Assembly (NCBI GenBank): GCA_003154255.1
Contig: PMCY01000059.1
Span: 1 to 9,657 of the forward strand
Source of the DNA: Candidatus Aminicenantota bacterium
GTDB taxonomy: Bacteria > Acidobacteriota > Aminicenantia > Aminicenantales > UBA4085
DNA: 9,657 nucleotides
Reading direction: 5' to 3'
Numbering within the stretch: the first letter of the stretch is position 1; each line of letters starts with the position of its first letter. Shown piece by piece: positions 1 to 7,048 of the stretch. The notes beneath the pieces are model-generated. The model searched no databases. It saw nothing but the letters and a program-made list of their open reading frames with translations, and had not been told where the DNA came from. A program made the translations under genes and the position numbers.

Positions 1-13
1 GTTTCTTAAGCAT
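1..13 (-). CDS. pilA: Start of a probable type IV major pilin gene (partial, runs off left edge)
   Basis: Only four codons are visible, reading Met-Leu-Lys-Lys and then a codon beginning with C. A strong ribosome binding site (AAGGAGA, complement of 19-25) lies six bases before the ATG, so this is very likely a real start. A short lysine-bearing leader of this kind is typical of type IV prepilins, where it precedes the Gly-Phe-Thr-Leu-Ile-Glu cleavage site. That site is outside the window, so the pilin identity is inferred from three things: position directly downstream of pilR, a sigma-54 promoter in front, and the pilB-pilT-pilC-pilS-pilR-pilA order known in Geobacter. It could instead be another pilin-like or unrelated gene. 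Confidence 0.65.
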
Positions 14-40
14 TGAAATCTCCTTTTGTCTCGATTTAGC

Positions 41-54
41 CCCGCAACTGCGGG
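41..54 (-). other. Hairpin at the predicted 5' end of the pilin mRNA
   Basis: CCCGC and GCGGG flank a four-base loop (5 bp stem, extendable to 6 bp with a two-base loop). The hairpin begins a few bases after the start predicted from the sigma-54 promoter at 68-83 and ends about 15 bases before the Shine-Dalgarno of the gene starting at 13. No T-run follows, so it is not a terminator for pilR. A 5'-terminal stem-loop of this kind can protect an abundant mRNA from degradation; that role is inference. Confidence 0.5.
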
Positions 55-67
55 ACACCCTCTTCAT

Positions 68-83
68 TGCAATACCCATGCCA
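68..83 (-). promoter_or_regulatory. Sigma-54 (-24/-12) promoter for the pilin gene
   Basis: The minus strand reads TGGCATGGGTATTGCA, against the sigma-54 consensus TGGCACG-N4-TTGCA. The invariant GG (complement of 81-82) and GC (complement of 69-70) are separated by exactly 10 bases, as required. Transcription should start near 57-58, giving a leader of about 44 bases to the ATG at 13. A PilR-type sigma-54 activator is encoded immediately upstream, which fits known PilR control of pilA in Pseudomonas and Geobacter. Confidence 0.8.
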
Positions 84-154
84 ATTCCTAACTGCAACAT
101 AATAAATATGATGTGATTATTCGCTCCAAATTTCCGACTGCTTTTATCTACAAA

Positions 155-183
155 AAATGACAGAATGTGCCCTTTTTTGTCAA
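155..183 (-). promoter_or_regulatory. Candidate activator (PilR) enhancer site upstream of the pilin promoter
   Basis: An inverted repeat, TGACA (158-162) and TGTCA (178-182), is separated by 15 bases. Its wider half-sites, AAATGACA (155-162) and TTTTTTGTCAA (173-183), are identical to those in front of pilB, where they abut. The centre lies about 94 bp upstream of the sigma-54 promoter centre, a normal distance for a bacterial enhancer-binding protein. PilR of Pseudomonas is reported to bind tandem elements containing TGTC, so PilR is the leading candidate, but binding is inferred. The rest of 84-271 shows no gene and no clear terminator for pilR. Confidence 0.5.
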
Positions 184-271
184 AACGAGTTTCGAATGCA
201 GAACCTCCGCATGGGAGAGTGGGGATTTTCCCGACTCCTTGAAGCCGGGCCGGGATCATATTTAGGGATGT

Positions 272-1684
272 TCAGAATTCGCGGGTCGGCTCGCGCCGGT
301 CGAGGACGTCCCCCTTTTTGAAGGTTTTGATCTCGTATTTGTCCAGAAGGTAGCGCAAGGACCGGTAGCTGATCCCCAGGAGCGTGGCCATTTTCTTCAT
401 GTTTCCATTGGCCGCCGTCCCGGCTTCCTGAAGATACCTCTTGGAAATCTGATCCAGATGCTCCTCCAGGTTGAAGCCGGGCTTGAGGATGACGGGGGCC
501 TCGGCCCGTCTTTGGGTGCCGAGGATGTCGGCGGGGAGGCTGGCCAGGGTGACGGTTTCACGTTCCTCCACAGCGACGATGCGCTCGATAAGATTTTCGA
601 GCTCGCGGACATTGCCCGGCCAGGAATAGCTTTCCAGGAAACTGATCACGTCCGGCACCAGCCGTTTCATCTTCCGGCCGGTCTTCTCGCAATGCTTCTG
701 GAGGAAGAAGGAAACAAGCAGGGGGATGTCCTCGGGCCGCTTGCGCAGAGCGGGCATCTCGAAGGAGATGACGTTCAGCCGGTAGAAGAGCTCCTCACGG
801 AATTTGCCCTCTTCGATCCTCTTCTTCAGGTTCTGGTTGGTGGCGGCAATGATCCGGACGTCGACCGGAATCTCGTCCGTCCCTCCCACTCTCCGGATTT
901 TCCGCTCCTGCAGAACGCGGAAAAGCTTGACCTGGGTCCAGGGCGACATCTCCCCGACCTCGTCCAGAAAAATCGTTCCCAGGGTCGCCGTTTCGAACAT
1001 GCCTTTCTTTTCGGAAACAGCGCCGGTGAAGCTTCCCTTGGTGTGTCCGAAGAGCTCGCTCTCCAGGAGGTTCTCGGGCAGGGCGGCGCAGTTGATGGAG
1101 ACGAAGGAATGCTCGCGGCGCCGGCTGTGGGCATGGACGGCCCGGGCGGCCATTTCCTTGCCCGTCCCGCTGTCCCCCGTGATGAGCACGGTCGAATCGG
1201 TCGAGGCCACTCGCTCGATGAGATGAAAAACCTCCTGCATGACCTTGCTCTTGCCGATCATGTTCTCGAAACTGGACTGGTCCTGGAAGGTCTTCTTCAG
1301 GAGGACGTTCTCCTCGCGCAGGCGCCGCTGCTCGAACCCATGGGCGACGAGGATCTTGAGCTCCTCGATGTCGAAGGGCTTGGTCACATAGTCGAGGGCG
1401 CCTTCCTTGAGGGCTTCGACGGCCTGTTTGACGCTGCCGAAGGCGGTGATGACGATGACCGGAACATCCGGGCGCTGGCGCTTGACGGCCTTGAGGAAGG
1501 CCATCCCGTCGAGTTGGGGCATCTTGATGTCGCTGATGACCAGATCGACATCTTCCGCGGCCAGAATCTCGAAAGCCTTGGCCGAGCCCGGATTCGTCAC
1601 GACCCGGTACCCATCCTTTTTAAAAACCATGGTCAAAAGGTCGAGGATGCTTTTTTCGTCATCGACGATCAGGATCGTATCCAT
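272..1684 (-). CDS. pilR: PilR: sigma-54-dependent response regulator of pilus genes
   Basis: A 470-residue NtrC-family activator that, once phosphorylated by PilS, remodels sigma-54 RNA polymerase at the pilin promoter. Residues 1-120 are a receiver domain with the acidic pair Asp8/Asp9, phosphoacceptor Asp52 and conserved Lys102. Residues about 140-375 are the AAA+ domain: Walker A GDSGTGKE (170-177), sigma-54 contact loop GSFTGA (217-222, usually GAFTGA), and Walker B ending at Asp241-Glu242. Residues about 428-450 are a Fis-type helix-turn-helix with the Ser-Leu-Arg-Tyr signature. The start follows AAAGGA at nine bases' spacing and lies two bases after the pilS stop, so the pair is co-transcribed. 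The frame stays open upstream into pilS, but homology begins at this Met. Domain content alone would allow another NtrC-like regulator; the neighbours and the pilin promoter support PilR. Confidence 0.93.
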   Translation of the reverse strand: MDTILIVDDEKSILDLLTMVFKKDGYRVVTNPGSAKAFEILAAEDVDLVISDIKMPQLDGMAFLKAVKRQRPDVPVIVITAFGSVKQAVEALKEGALDYVTKPFDIEELKILVAHGFEQRRLREENVLLKKTFQDQSSFENMIGKSKVMQEVFHLIERVASTDSTVLITGDSGTGKEMAARAVHAHSRRREHSFVSINCAALPENLLESELFGHTKGSFTGAVSEKKGMFETATLGTIFLDEVGEMSPWTQVKLFRVLQERKIRRVGGTDEIPVDVRIIAATNQNLKKRIEEGKFREELFYRLNVISFEMPALRKRPEDIPLLVSFFLQKHCEKTGRKMKRLVPDVISFLESYSWPGNVRELENLIERIVAVEERETVTLASLPADILGTQRRAEAPVILKPGFNLEEHLDQISKRYLQEAGTAANGNMKKMATLLGISYRSLRYLLDKYEIKTFKKGDVLDRREPTREF

Positions 1685-1686
1685 GA

Positions 1687-2958
1687 TCAGTGGTCCTTTC
1701 GCGGATCGACCCGGTCCGGCAAAGTCAGGTGGAATTCCGTCCCCCGTCCCGGTTCGGACTGCACACGGATGGTTCCCTGATAGTCTTCGATGATGCGGCG
1801 GACGACGGCCAACCCCAGACCGCGCCCGCCGGGAAAAGCGGAATAGAAAGGCTCGAATATGCGCTCCCGCTCCTGGGGCGTCATGCCCCGGCCGGAATCG
1901 GCGACGCTCAAGGTCAGGGGCCGGCCCAGACCGTGGGTGCAGTTGATGCGGACGACGCCACCTTCCGGCATCGCGCTGAGGGCGTTTCGGAGCAGGTTCC
2001 AGACGACTTGCTTGAATTGGCCGGGGCTGCCGTAGAATTCGTCGGTGCAGGCGTCGACATTCTCTTCCACGGTGATGCCGTCGCCGAGATCGCCGCTCAT
2101 CCGCAACAGGGTCACGGTTTCCCGAATGACCTCCGCCGGCCGGAACCGGGTGAATTCCTGGGGCGCGGGCGAAGCCAGATTGAGAAACTGGTCGATGGTC
2201 TGGGAAACGCGCCGCGATTCCCGCAGAACGATGGACATCAGCTCGGCGGCCTCCCCGGACGGCCGCAGCTCCGTCTGCAGGACCTGGACGGCCCCGGAAA
2301 TGGCGGCCAAGGGATTGCGGATCTCGTGGGCGATCAAGGCCGACATCTGTCCCGCCTCCGCCAACCGTTCCTTGACCAGCAATTCGTGCTGGACCTGCTC
2401 CAGGGCTTCGCGCGACCGCCTGGCGTTGTGGCCGAAACGGGCGAACAGATAAGCGATGGCGAAAAAAAGAGCCCAGGCCAGGAAGATGGTGTACAGGACG
2501 AGGCCGGCCGAGGTCTCCCGGACCTGATTGACTTTGAAATAGGGAATGAAGCCGTAGAACATGCCGTCGGCCAGGAGACCGAAGAGGATAGCCGCCAGCG
2601 AAGCCGTCAGATAGGCGGCCCGCCCGGACAAGACCATCCCGGCGGCGAGAACGGGGAAGATGTAGAGGACATAAAGATGGCCGCCGAGGCCTCCGGTGAT
2701 GTAGACGAGCGCGGTGATGATGAGGACATCGACGAAAATCTGGGCTTCGGCCTGCAGCTTGACGTGGGAATCCCACAGGTAGAGGAACAGGAAGATCAAA
2801 CAAAAGGCGTAGGAGGCCAGGACGATGATGTAGAACGGCCCCAGGGGGAGGAAGACCGCCGTGGACAGCTGAATGATGACCGCGGCGGCCAGCAGGGTCG
2901 TTACCACGATGAGCCGGAAGATGATCAGATTCAGCGTATTGGGCTTGACCGTTTTCAT
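1687..2958 (-). CDS. pilS: PilS: membrane sensor histidine kinase, partner of PilR
   Basis: A 423-residue kinase of the inner membrane that phosphorylates PilR. The N-terminal part (about 10-175) holds roughly six hydrophobic helices with very short loops, so any periplasmic sensing surface is small. A charged, probably coiled-coil linker (about 177-200) leads to the catalytic core: H-box with phosphoacceptor His211 in HEIRNP, N-box Asn321/Asn325, G1 DSGRGM (354-359), F-box FEPFYS (368-373) and G2 GGRGLGL (377-383). No PAS domain fits between membrane and H-box, unlike the longer Pseudomonas PilS (about 530 residues). The ATG overlaps the pilC stop as ATGA with no Shine-Dalgarno in front, indicating translational coupling to pilC. 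Confidence 0.92.
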   Translation of the reverse strand: MKTVKPNTLNLIIFRLIVVTTLLAAAVIIQLSTAVFLPLGPFYIIVLASYAFCLIFLFLYLWDSHVKLQAEAQIFVDVLIITALVYITGGLGGHLYVLYIFPVLAAGMVLSGRAAYLTASLAAILFGLLADGMFYGFIPYFKVNQVRETSAGLVLYTIFLAWALFFAIAYLFARFGHNARRSREALEQVQHELLVKERLAEAGQMSALIAHEIRNPLAAISGAVQVLQTELRPSGEAAELMSIVLRESRRVSQTIDQFLNLASPAPQEFTRFRPAEVIRETVTLLRMSGDLGDGITVEENVDACTDEFYGSPGQFKQVVWNLLRNALSAMPEGGVVRINCTHGLGRPLTLSVADSGRGMTPQERERIFEPFYSAFPGGRGLGLAVVRRIIEDYQGTIRVQSEPGRGTEFHLTLPDRVDPRKDH

Positions 2959-4160
2959 TGAATCTGGGACATCAGGCTGAAAATCGGCAGGTACATGGAC
3001 AGAATCAGCCCGCCGACGATCCCTCCGACGAAGATCATCATGATCGGCTCGAGCATGGACAGCAGGGCGGAGACCGTGGAGGAGACCTCGTCGTCGTAAA
3101 AATCGGCCAGCTTGCCCAGCATCTGGTCGAGCGTCCCCGTCTCCTCGCCGACCTTGATCATCTGAGTCATCATGAAGGGGAAGCGTCCTCCGACCTTGAA
3201 GGCGTCGGTCAGGCTGCGCCCCTCGGAGACCATCCGCCGGGCGTCCATGACGGCCTTTTCGATGATCACGTTGCCGGCCGTCGAAGCCGAGATCTTCAGG
3301 CATTCCAGCATGGACACGCCGCCCGAAAGGAGCGTGCTGAGCGTCCGGGTGACACGGGAGATGGCCACCTTGGACATGAGCTTGCCGAAGAGCGGCGCCC
3401 GCAGGACGGCCCGGTCCACGACCTTGCGCCCGGGAGGTGTCTTGCGGTAATAGCGGAAGAGGAAGACCGCGGCGATGATGCCGATAAAGACGAAGATGAT
3501 GTAGTTCTGGACGAAATGGCTGAGGAAGATGACGCCCCGGGTGATGCCCGGCAGGGCCGCGCCCAGCTCGGCGAAAATGTTGGAGAAGATGGGGATGACT
3601 TTCCAGAGCAGGAAAATGGCCACCAGGAGGGCGAAGATGACGATGGCCGAGGGATAGATCATGGCCTGGCGGACCTGGCTGCGTAGCTTGACGATCTTCT
3701 CGATATAATCGGCCAGCCGCTGGAGCATGATGTCCAGCGAGCCGCTCTGTTCGCCCGAAGCCACCAGGTTGCAGTAGAGGTCGTCGAAGACCTTGGGAAA
3801 CTTGCGTTTGGCCTGGTTCAGGCTCGATCCGGCCTCGACATCCTCGCTGACGCTGGTGATGACCTTCTTGAAATACTTGTTGCGGGTCTGCTCGGCCAGG
3901 ATATTCAGGCTCTGGATGAGGGGCAGCTCGGCGTCGATGAGCACGGCCAGCTGGCGGCTGTAAATGGACAGCTCCTTGAGCTTGACCTTCTCGGAATTCA
4001 GAAAGGGGATCTTGATCGGTTCGCGCTTGGCCGAGATGCCCGAGACCTGGATCTGCTCCTTCTGCAGGATGCGGGTCAAATCCTCGGACGAGGAGGCGAT
4101 CCGTTCGCCGTTGACCGCATCGCCATAGCGGTTTTTGCCTTTCCACGCGAAAAGCGGCAT
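2955..4160 (-). CDS. pilC: PilC: inner-membrane platform protein of the type IV pilus
   Basis: A 401-residue integral membrane protein of the GspF/PilC family, the usual length. It sits at the centre of the pilus motor and couples the rotating PilB or PilT hexamers to pilin insertion and removal. Two related cytoplasmic helical domains are visible: the first around 65-165 with a Gly-Glu turn at 136-137, the second around 265-365 with the equivalent VGEETG at 337-342. Transmembrane segments lie near 167-190, 209-236 and 365-390. AAAGGA stands upstream of the ATG, in a 12-base gap after the pilT stop. GspF of a type II secretion system is the alternative, but PilT next door argues for a pilus. 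Confidence 0.95.
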   Translation of the reverse strand: MPLFAWKGKNRYGDAVNGERIASSSEDLTRILQKEQIQVSGISAKREPIKIPFLNSEKVKLKELSIYSRQLAVLIDAELPLIQSLNILAEQTRNKYFKKVITSVSEDVEAGSSLNQAKRKFPKVFDDLYCNLVASGEQSGSLDIMLQRLADYIEKIVKLRSQVRQAMIYPSAIVIFALLVAIFLLWKVIPIFSNIFAELGAALPGITRGVIFLSHFVQNYIIFVFIGIIAAVFLFRYYRKTPPGRKVVDRAVLRAPLFGKLMSKVAISRVTRTLSTLLSGGVSMLECLKISASTAGNVIIEKAVMDARRMVSEGRSLTDAFKVGGRFPFMMTQMIKVGEETGTLDQMLGKLADFYDDEVSSTVSALLSMLEPIMMIFVGGIVGGLILSMYLPIFSLMSQIQ

Positions 4161-4172
4161 GGCCGTTCCTTT

Positions 4173-5285
4173 CTAGCGCTTGGCGCCCGAGTGACCGCTG
4201 GACGTCGCCGGACGCGCCTCGCGCCGCTGGATGATATCGGTGAGCTCCTCCGGGAACGAGGTGACGGAGAAAGCCATTTCGCGGGAGATCTGCTTGGAAA
4301 AATAGAGCTCGGAGAGAGACTGGTTGAACGTCTGCATCCCCGATTTTTCCTGGGCCAGCTGCATCTGGCCGTAGATCATGTGCAGCTTGCCCTCGCGGAT
4401 GAGGTTGCGGATGGCGGCATTGGGGAGGAGGATTTCCATGGCCAGAACCCGGCCCTTGCCGTCAATCCGGGGCAGGAGGGCCTGGGTCAGGACGGCTTCC
4501 AGGGACATGGACAGCATGATCCGGACCTGGGACTGGTACTGCGGAGGGAAGATGTCGATGATGCGGGAGATCGTCTCCGAGGCCGAGTTGGTGTGCAGGG
4601 TGGAGAAGGTCAAATGCCCGGTCTCGGCGACCCGGATGGTCATCTCCACGGTTTCCATGTCGCGCATCTCCCCGACCAGGACGACGTCGGGATCCTCGCG
4701 CAGGACGGAGCGCAGGGCGTTGGGGTAGGACAGCGTGTCGGAGAAAAGCTCGCGCTGGTTGACCAGGGCTTTTTTAGGGGTGAAAAAATACTCGATGGGA
4801 TCTTCGACGGTGACGATATGGACCGCCCGCTCGGCGTTGATGTGCTCGATCATGCAGGCCAGCGACGTCGATTTGCCGCAGCCGGTGGGCCCGGTGACGA
4901 GGATGAGGCCGCGGGGCAGAAAGCACAATTGGGCCACGCGGGCCGGAATGCCCAGCTTCTGGAAGCTCCACATGGTCGGCAGGAAGCGGCGGATGGCCGC
5001 GGCCACCGAGCCTTTCTGCATGAAGACATTGGCCCGGAAGCGGCCGAGGTCACGCAGGCCGAAGGAGAAATCGAGCTCCAGCTTCTCTTCGAACTGCTTT
5101 TTCTGCTTGTCGGTCAAGAGGCTGTAAACGAGCTGCTTGGTCTCGGCCGGCGTCAGCGGCGGGTGGTCGATGGACTTGAGGAGGCCGTGGACGCGGATGC
5201 GCGGCGGAACATACGTGGTGATATGCAGATCCGAGGCGTCGGCATCGACGGTGATTTGTAAAAGGTCCTGGATGGGCAGGGTCAT
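4173..5285 (-). CDS. pilT: PilT: retraction ATPase of the type IV pilus
   Basis: A 370-residue cytoplasmic hexameric ATPase that depolymerises the pilus and powers twitching. The N-terminal PAS-like half begins with the Ala-Ser-Asp-Leu-His signature (17-21). Walker A is GPTGCGKS (132-139, Lys138), the Walker B region DPDVVLVGE (198-206) ends in the catalytic Glu, and the His box includes HTN (231-233). The AIRNLIRE motif at 291-298 is diagnostic of PilT and known to be needed for retraction; PilB lacks it. The C-terminal end is a basic Ser/Ala/Arg-rich tail. The Shine-Dalgarno AGGAG overlaps the TAG stop of pilB and the ATG lies 10 bases past that stop, so extension and retraction motors are probably translated together. 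Confidence 0.96.
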   Translation of the reverse strand: MTLPIQDLLQITVDADASDLHITTYVPPRIRVHGLLKSIDHPPLTPAETKQLVYSLLTDKQKKQFEEKLELDFSFGLRDLGRFRANVFMQKGSVAAAIRRFLPTMWSFQKLGIPARVAQLCFLPRGLILVTGPTGCGKSTSLACMIEHINAERAVHIVTVEDPIEYFFTPKKALVNQRELFSDTLSYPNALRSVLREDPDVVLVGEMRDMETVEMTIRVAETGHLTFSTLHTNSASETISRIIDIFPPQYQSQVRIMLSMSLEAVLTQALLPRIDGKGRVLAMEILLPNAAIRNLIREGKLHMIYGQMQLAQEKSGMQTFNQSLSELYFSKQISREMAFSVTSFPEELTDIIQRREARPATSSGHSGAKR

Positions 5286-5295
5286 GACCGGTCTC

Positions 5296-7020
5296 CTAGT
5301 CCCGGATCGTTTCGCGGACGACCTCTTCGAGGGAAGTGATCCCCGCTTTGATCTTGATCAGGCCGCTCCGGCGCAGGGTGATCATGCCCTGTTCGAGGGC
5401 TTTCTTCTTGATGTCCTTGGATTGGGCCCGCTGCAGGATAAGCTCCTTGATGGGCGCGGTCACTTCCATGACTTCGAAGAGCCCGGTGCGCCCCTTGTAG
5501 CCGGTGTTGTTGCAGGTTTCGCAGCCGCGGCCCTGCAGCACGGTGACGCCTTCGGCCTCCTCGGCGCTGAAACCGAGCTCGATCAAGGTGCGCCCGGGAA
5601 TTTTCTGGGGCACGCCGCATTTGCGGCAGACTTTCCGGATCAGCCGCTGGGCCACGATGAGGACGACGGAGTCGGCGATAAGGAAAGGCTCGACGTTCAT
5701 GTTGAGGAGGCGATGGATGGTCGCGGCGGCGTCGTTGGTGTGGACCGTGGAGAAGACGAGGTGGCCGGTCAGGGCGGCCTTGATGGCCGTGTCCACGGTC
5801 TCGGCGTCGCGCATCTCGCCGATCAACATGATGTCGGGGTCCTGGCGGAGGAAGGCCCGCAGGGCGGTGGAAAACGTGAGGTTGATCTCGTCGCGGATAT
5901 TGACCTGGTTGATGCCCGGGATGTAAAACTCCACGGGATCTTCGGCCGTCATGATGTTCTTCTCCATGGCGTTGAGCGTGGAGATGGCTGAATAGAGGGT
6001 GTTGGTCTTGCCGCTTCCAGTCGGCCCCGTGACCAGGATGATGCCCCACGGCCGACCGATGGACTTCTTGAAAGTTTCCAGCGACTCGGCCTCCAGCCCG
6101 AGCTTGGTCAGATCGATCTGGAGGTTCTCCCGATCCAGGATGCGGGAGACGATCTTTTCGCCGAAGATGGTCGGAAGGGAGGAGACACGCATGTCCACCT
6201 CCTTTTTCACGCCGTTATCTAGCTTGATCCGCATCTTGAGGCGCCCGTCCTGGGGCAGGCGCTTCTCGGCGATATTCATGTTGGAGACGATCTTGACCCG
6301 CGACAGGACGGGGTTCTTGAATTTCATGGGCAGATTCATCGTCTCGTAGAGGATGCCGTCGATGCGGTAGCGGATGCGGAAGGATTTCTCGTAGGGCTCG
6401 AAATGGACGTCGCTGGCGCCCTTTTTGATGGCCTCGACGAAGATGGAGTTGACCAGGGTGATGATCGGCGCCTCGTCGGCGGGCTCTTCGTCGTCCGCGG
6501 TGTCGAAATCATCCTTGGCCTCCTGGATGATGCTGACTTTGCTGTCATCGGCCAGTTCGATTTCCTCGACCGATTTTTTGGCCTTGAGGGCGTGGGAGGC
6601 CCCGTAATACTTGTTGATGGCGTTCATAATGCCCGATTCCGAGGCGATCACGGGCTGGATGCTCAGGCCCGTGCGGAACCGGATGTCCTCGATCACGTCC
6701 AGGTCGGTCGGATCGACCATGGCCAGGGTCAGGAAGGAGCGAATGCGGTGGATGGGCATGATCATGTATTTCTTGGCCGCGTCCACCGTGACCAGGCTGA
6801 TGACGTCAGGATAGACCTCGAACTGATCCAGATCGATATAAGGATAACCCAACTGGCGGCTCAGCCCCTGGGCCATTTCCTCGGCGGTGACGAACCCTTG
6901 AGCGATGATGGCGCTGGCCAGGGAGACATCATGTTTGCGTTGGAATTCCAGGGCGGCATTCAACTGGTCGGGGTTGAGGACTTTCTCCCGGACCAGAATG
7001 TCACCCAGCGTGGAGCCCAT
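5296..7020 (-). CDS. pilB: PilB: extension ATPase of the type IV pilus
   Basis: A 574-residue GspE/PilB-family ATPase that drives pilin polymerisation through PilC. The N-terminal region (about 4-130) is an MshEN domain with two LG...Q repeats, a fold that binds cyclic di-GMP in MshE and several PilB proteins. After an acidic linker (about 150-185) comes the ATPase: Gly-Ala-Ser-Asp-Val-His (201-206), Walker A GPTGSGKT (332-339, Lys338), Walker B region DPDIMLIGE (394-402), and four zinc-binding cysteines Cys465, Cys468, Cys500 and Cys503. It is the first gene of the pil operon. The ATG has only a weak purine-rich GAGAGA in front, but the MshEN domain begins right at this start. GspE is the alternative; adjacent pilT and pilC settle it. 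Confidence 0.96.
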   Translation of the reverse strand: MGSTLGDILVREKVLNPDQLNAALEFQRKHDVSLASAIIAQGFVTAEEMAQGLSRQLGYPYIDLDQFEVYPDVISLVTVDAAKKYMIMPIHRIRSFLTLAMVDPTDLDVIEDIRFRTGLSIQPVIASESGIMNAINKYYGASHALKAKKSVEEIELADDSKVSIIQEAKDDFDTADDEEPADEAPIITLVNSIFVEAIKKGASDVHFEPYEKSFRIRYRIDGILYETMNLPMKFKNPVLSRVKIVSNMNIAEKRLPQDGRLKMRIKLDNGVKKEVDMRVSSLPTIFGEKIVSRILDRENLQIDLTKLGLEAESLETFKKSIGRPWGIILVTGPTGSGKTNTLYSAISTLNAMEKNIMTAEDPVEFYIPGINQVNIRDEINLTFSTALRAFLRQDPDIMLIGEMRDAETVDTAIKAALTGHLVFSTVHTNDAAATIHRLLNMNVEPFLIADSVVLIVAQRLIRKVCRKCGVPQKIPGRTLIELGFSAEEAEGVTVLQGRGCETCNNTGYKGRTGLFEVMEVTAPIKELILQRAQSKDIKKKALEQGMITLRRSGLIKIKAGITSLEEVVRETIRD

Positions 7021-7033
7021 TTATCTCTCTCTT

Positions 7034-7048
7034 GTTAAGAAAATTAAC
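7034..7048. repeat. Inverted repeat in the pilB promoter (GTTAA-N5-TTAAC)
   Basis: GTTAA (7034-7038) and TTAAC (7044-7048) flank five bases. The repeat covers the candidate -10 and start region of pilB, and its centre is exactly 20 bp from that of the TGACA/TGTCA dyad at 7054-7068, placing both on the same face of the helix. The position suits an operator. It is AT-rich and short, so chance is possible. Confidence 0.4.

Noticed and set aside
221..254. Possible terminator after pilR
   Set aside because: Only weak, imperfect dyads (around GGGGATTTTCCC and CCGGGCCGGG) occur and none is followed by a T-run on the minus strand.
458..1780. Long open frame on the plus strand opposite pilR
   Set aside because: It has no recognisable motif, low-complexity Gly/Asp/Glu/Leu composition typical of the antisense of a GC-rich gene, and lies entirely over pilR, whose protein motifs are all conserved.
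1685..2803. Apparent N-terminal extension of PilR in the same frame
   Set aside because: The added translation is Arg/Pro/Gly-rich with no motifs and overlaps pilS, whereas the receiver domain starts precisely at the Met at 1684 after a good ribosome binding site.
1690..2961. Long open frame on the plus strand opposite pilS
   Set aside because: Same reason: an acidic, repetitive antisense translation exactly shadowing a well-conserved kinase.
4191..5261. Long open frame on the plus strand opposite pilT
   Set aside because: Antisense shadow rich in Gly, Asp and His with no family features, opposite an intact ATPase.
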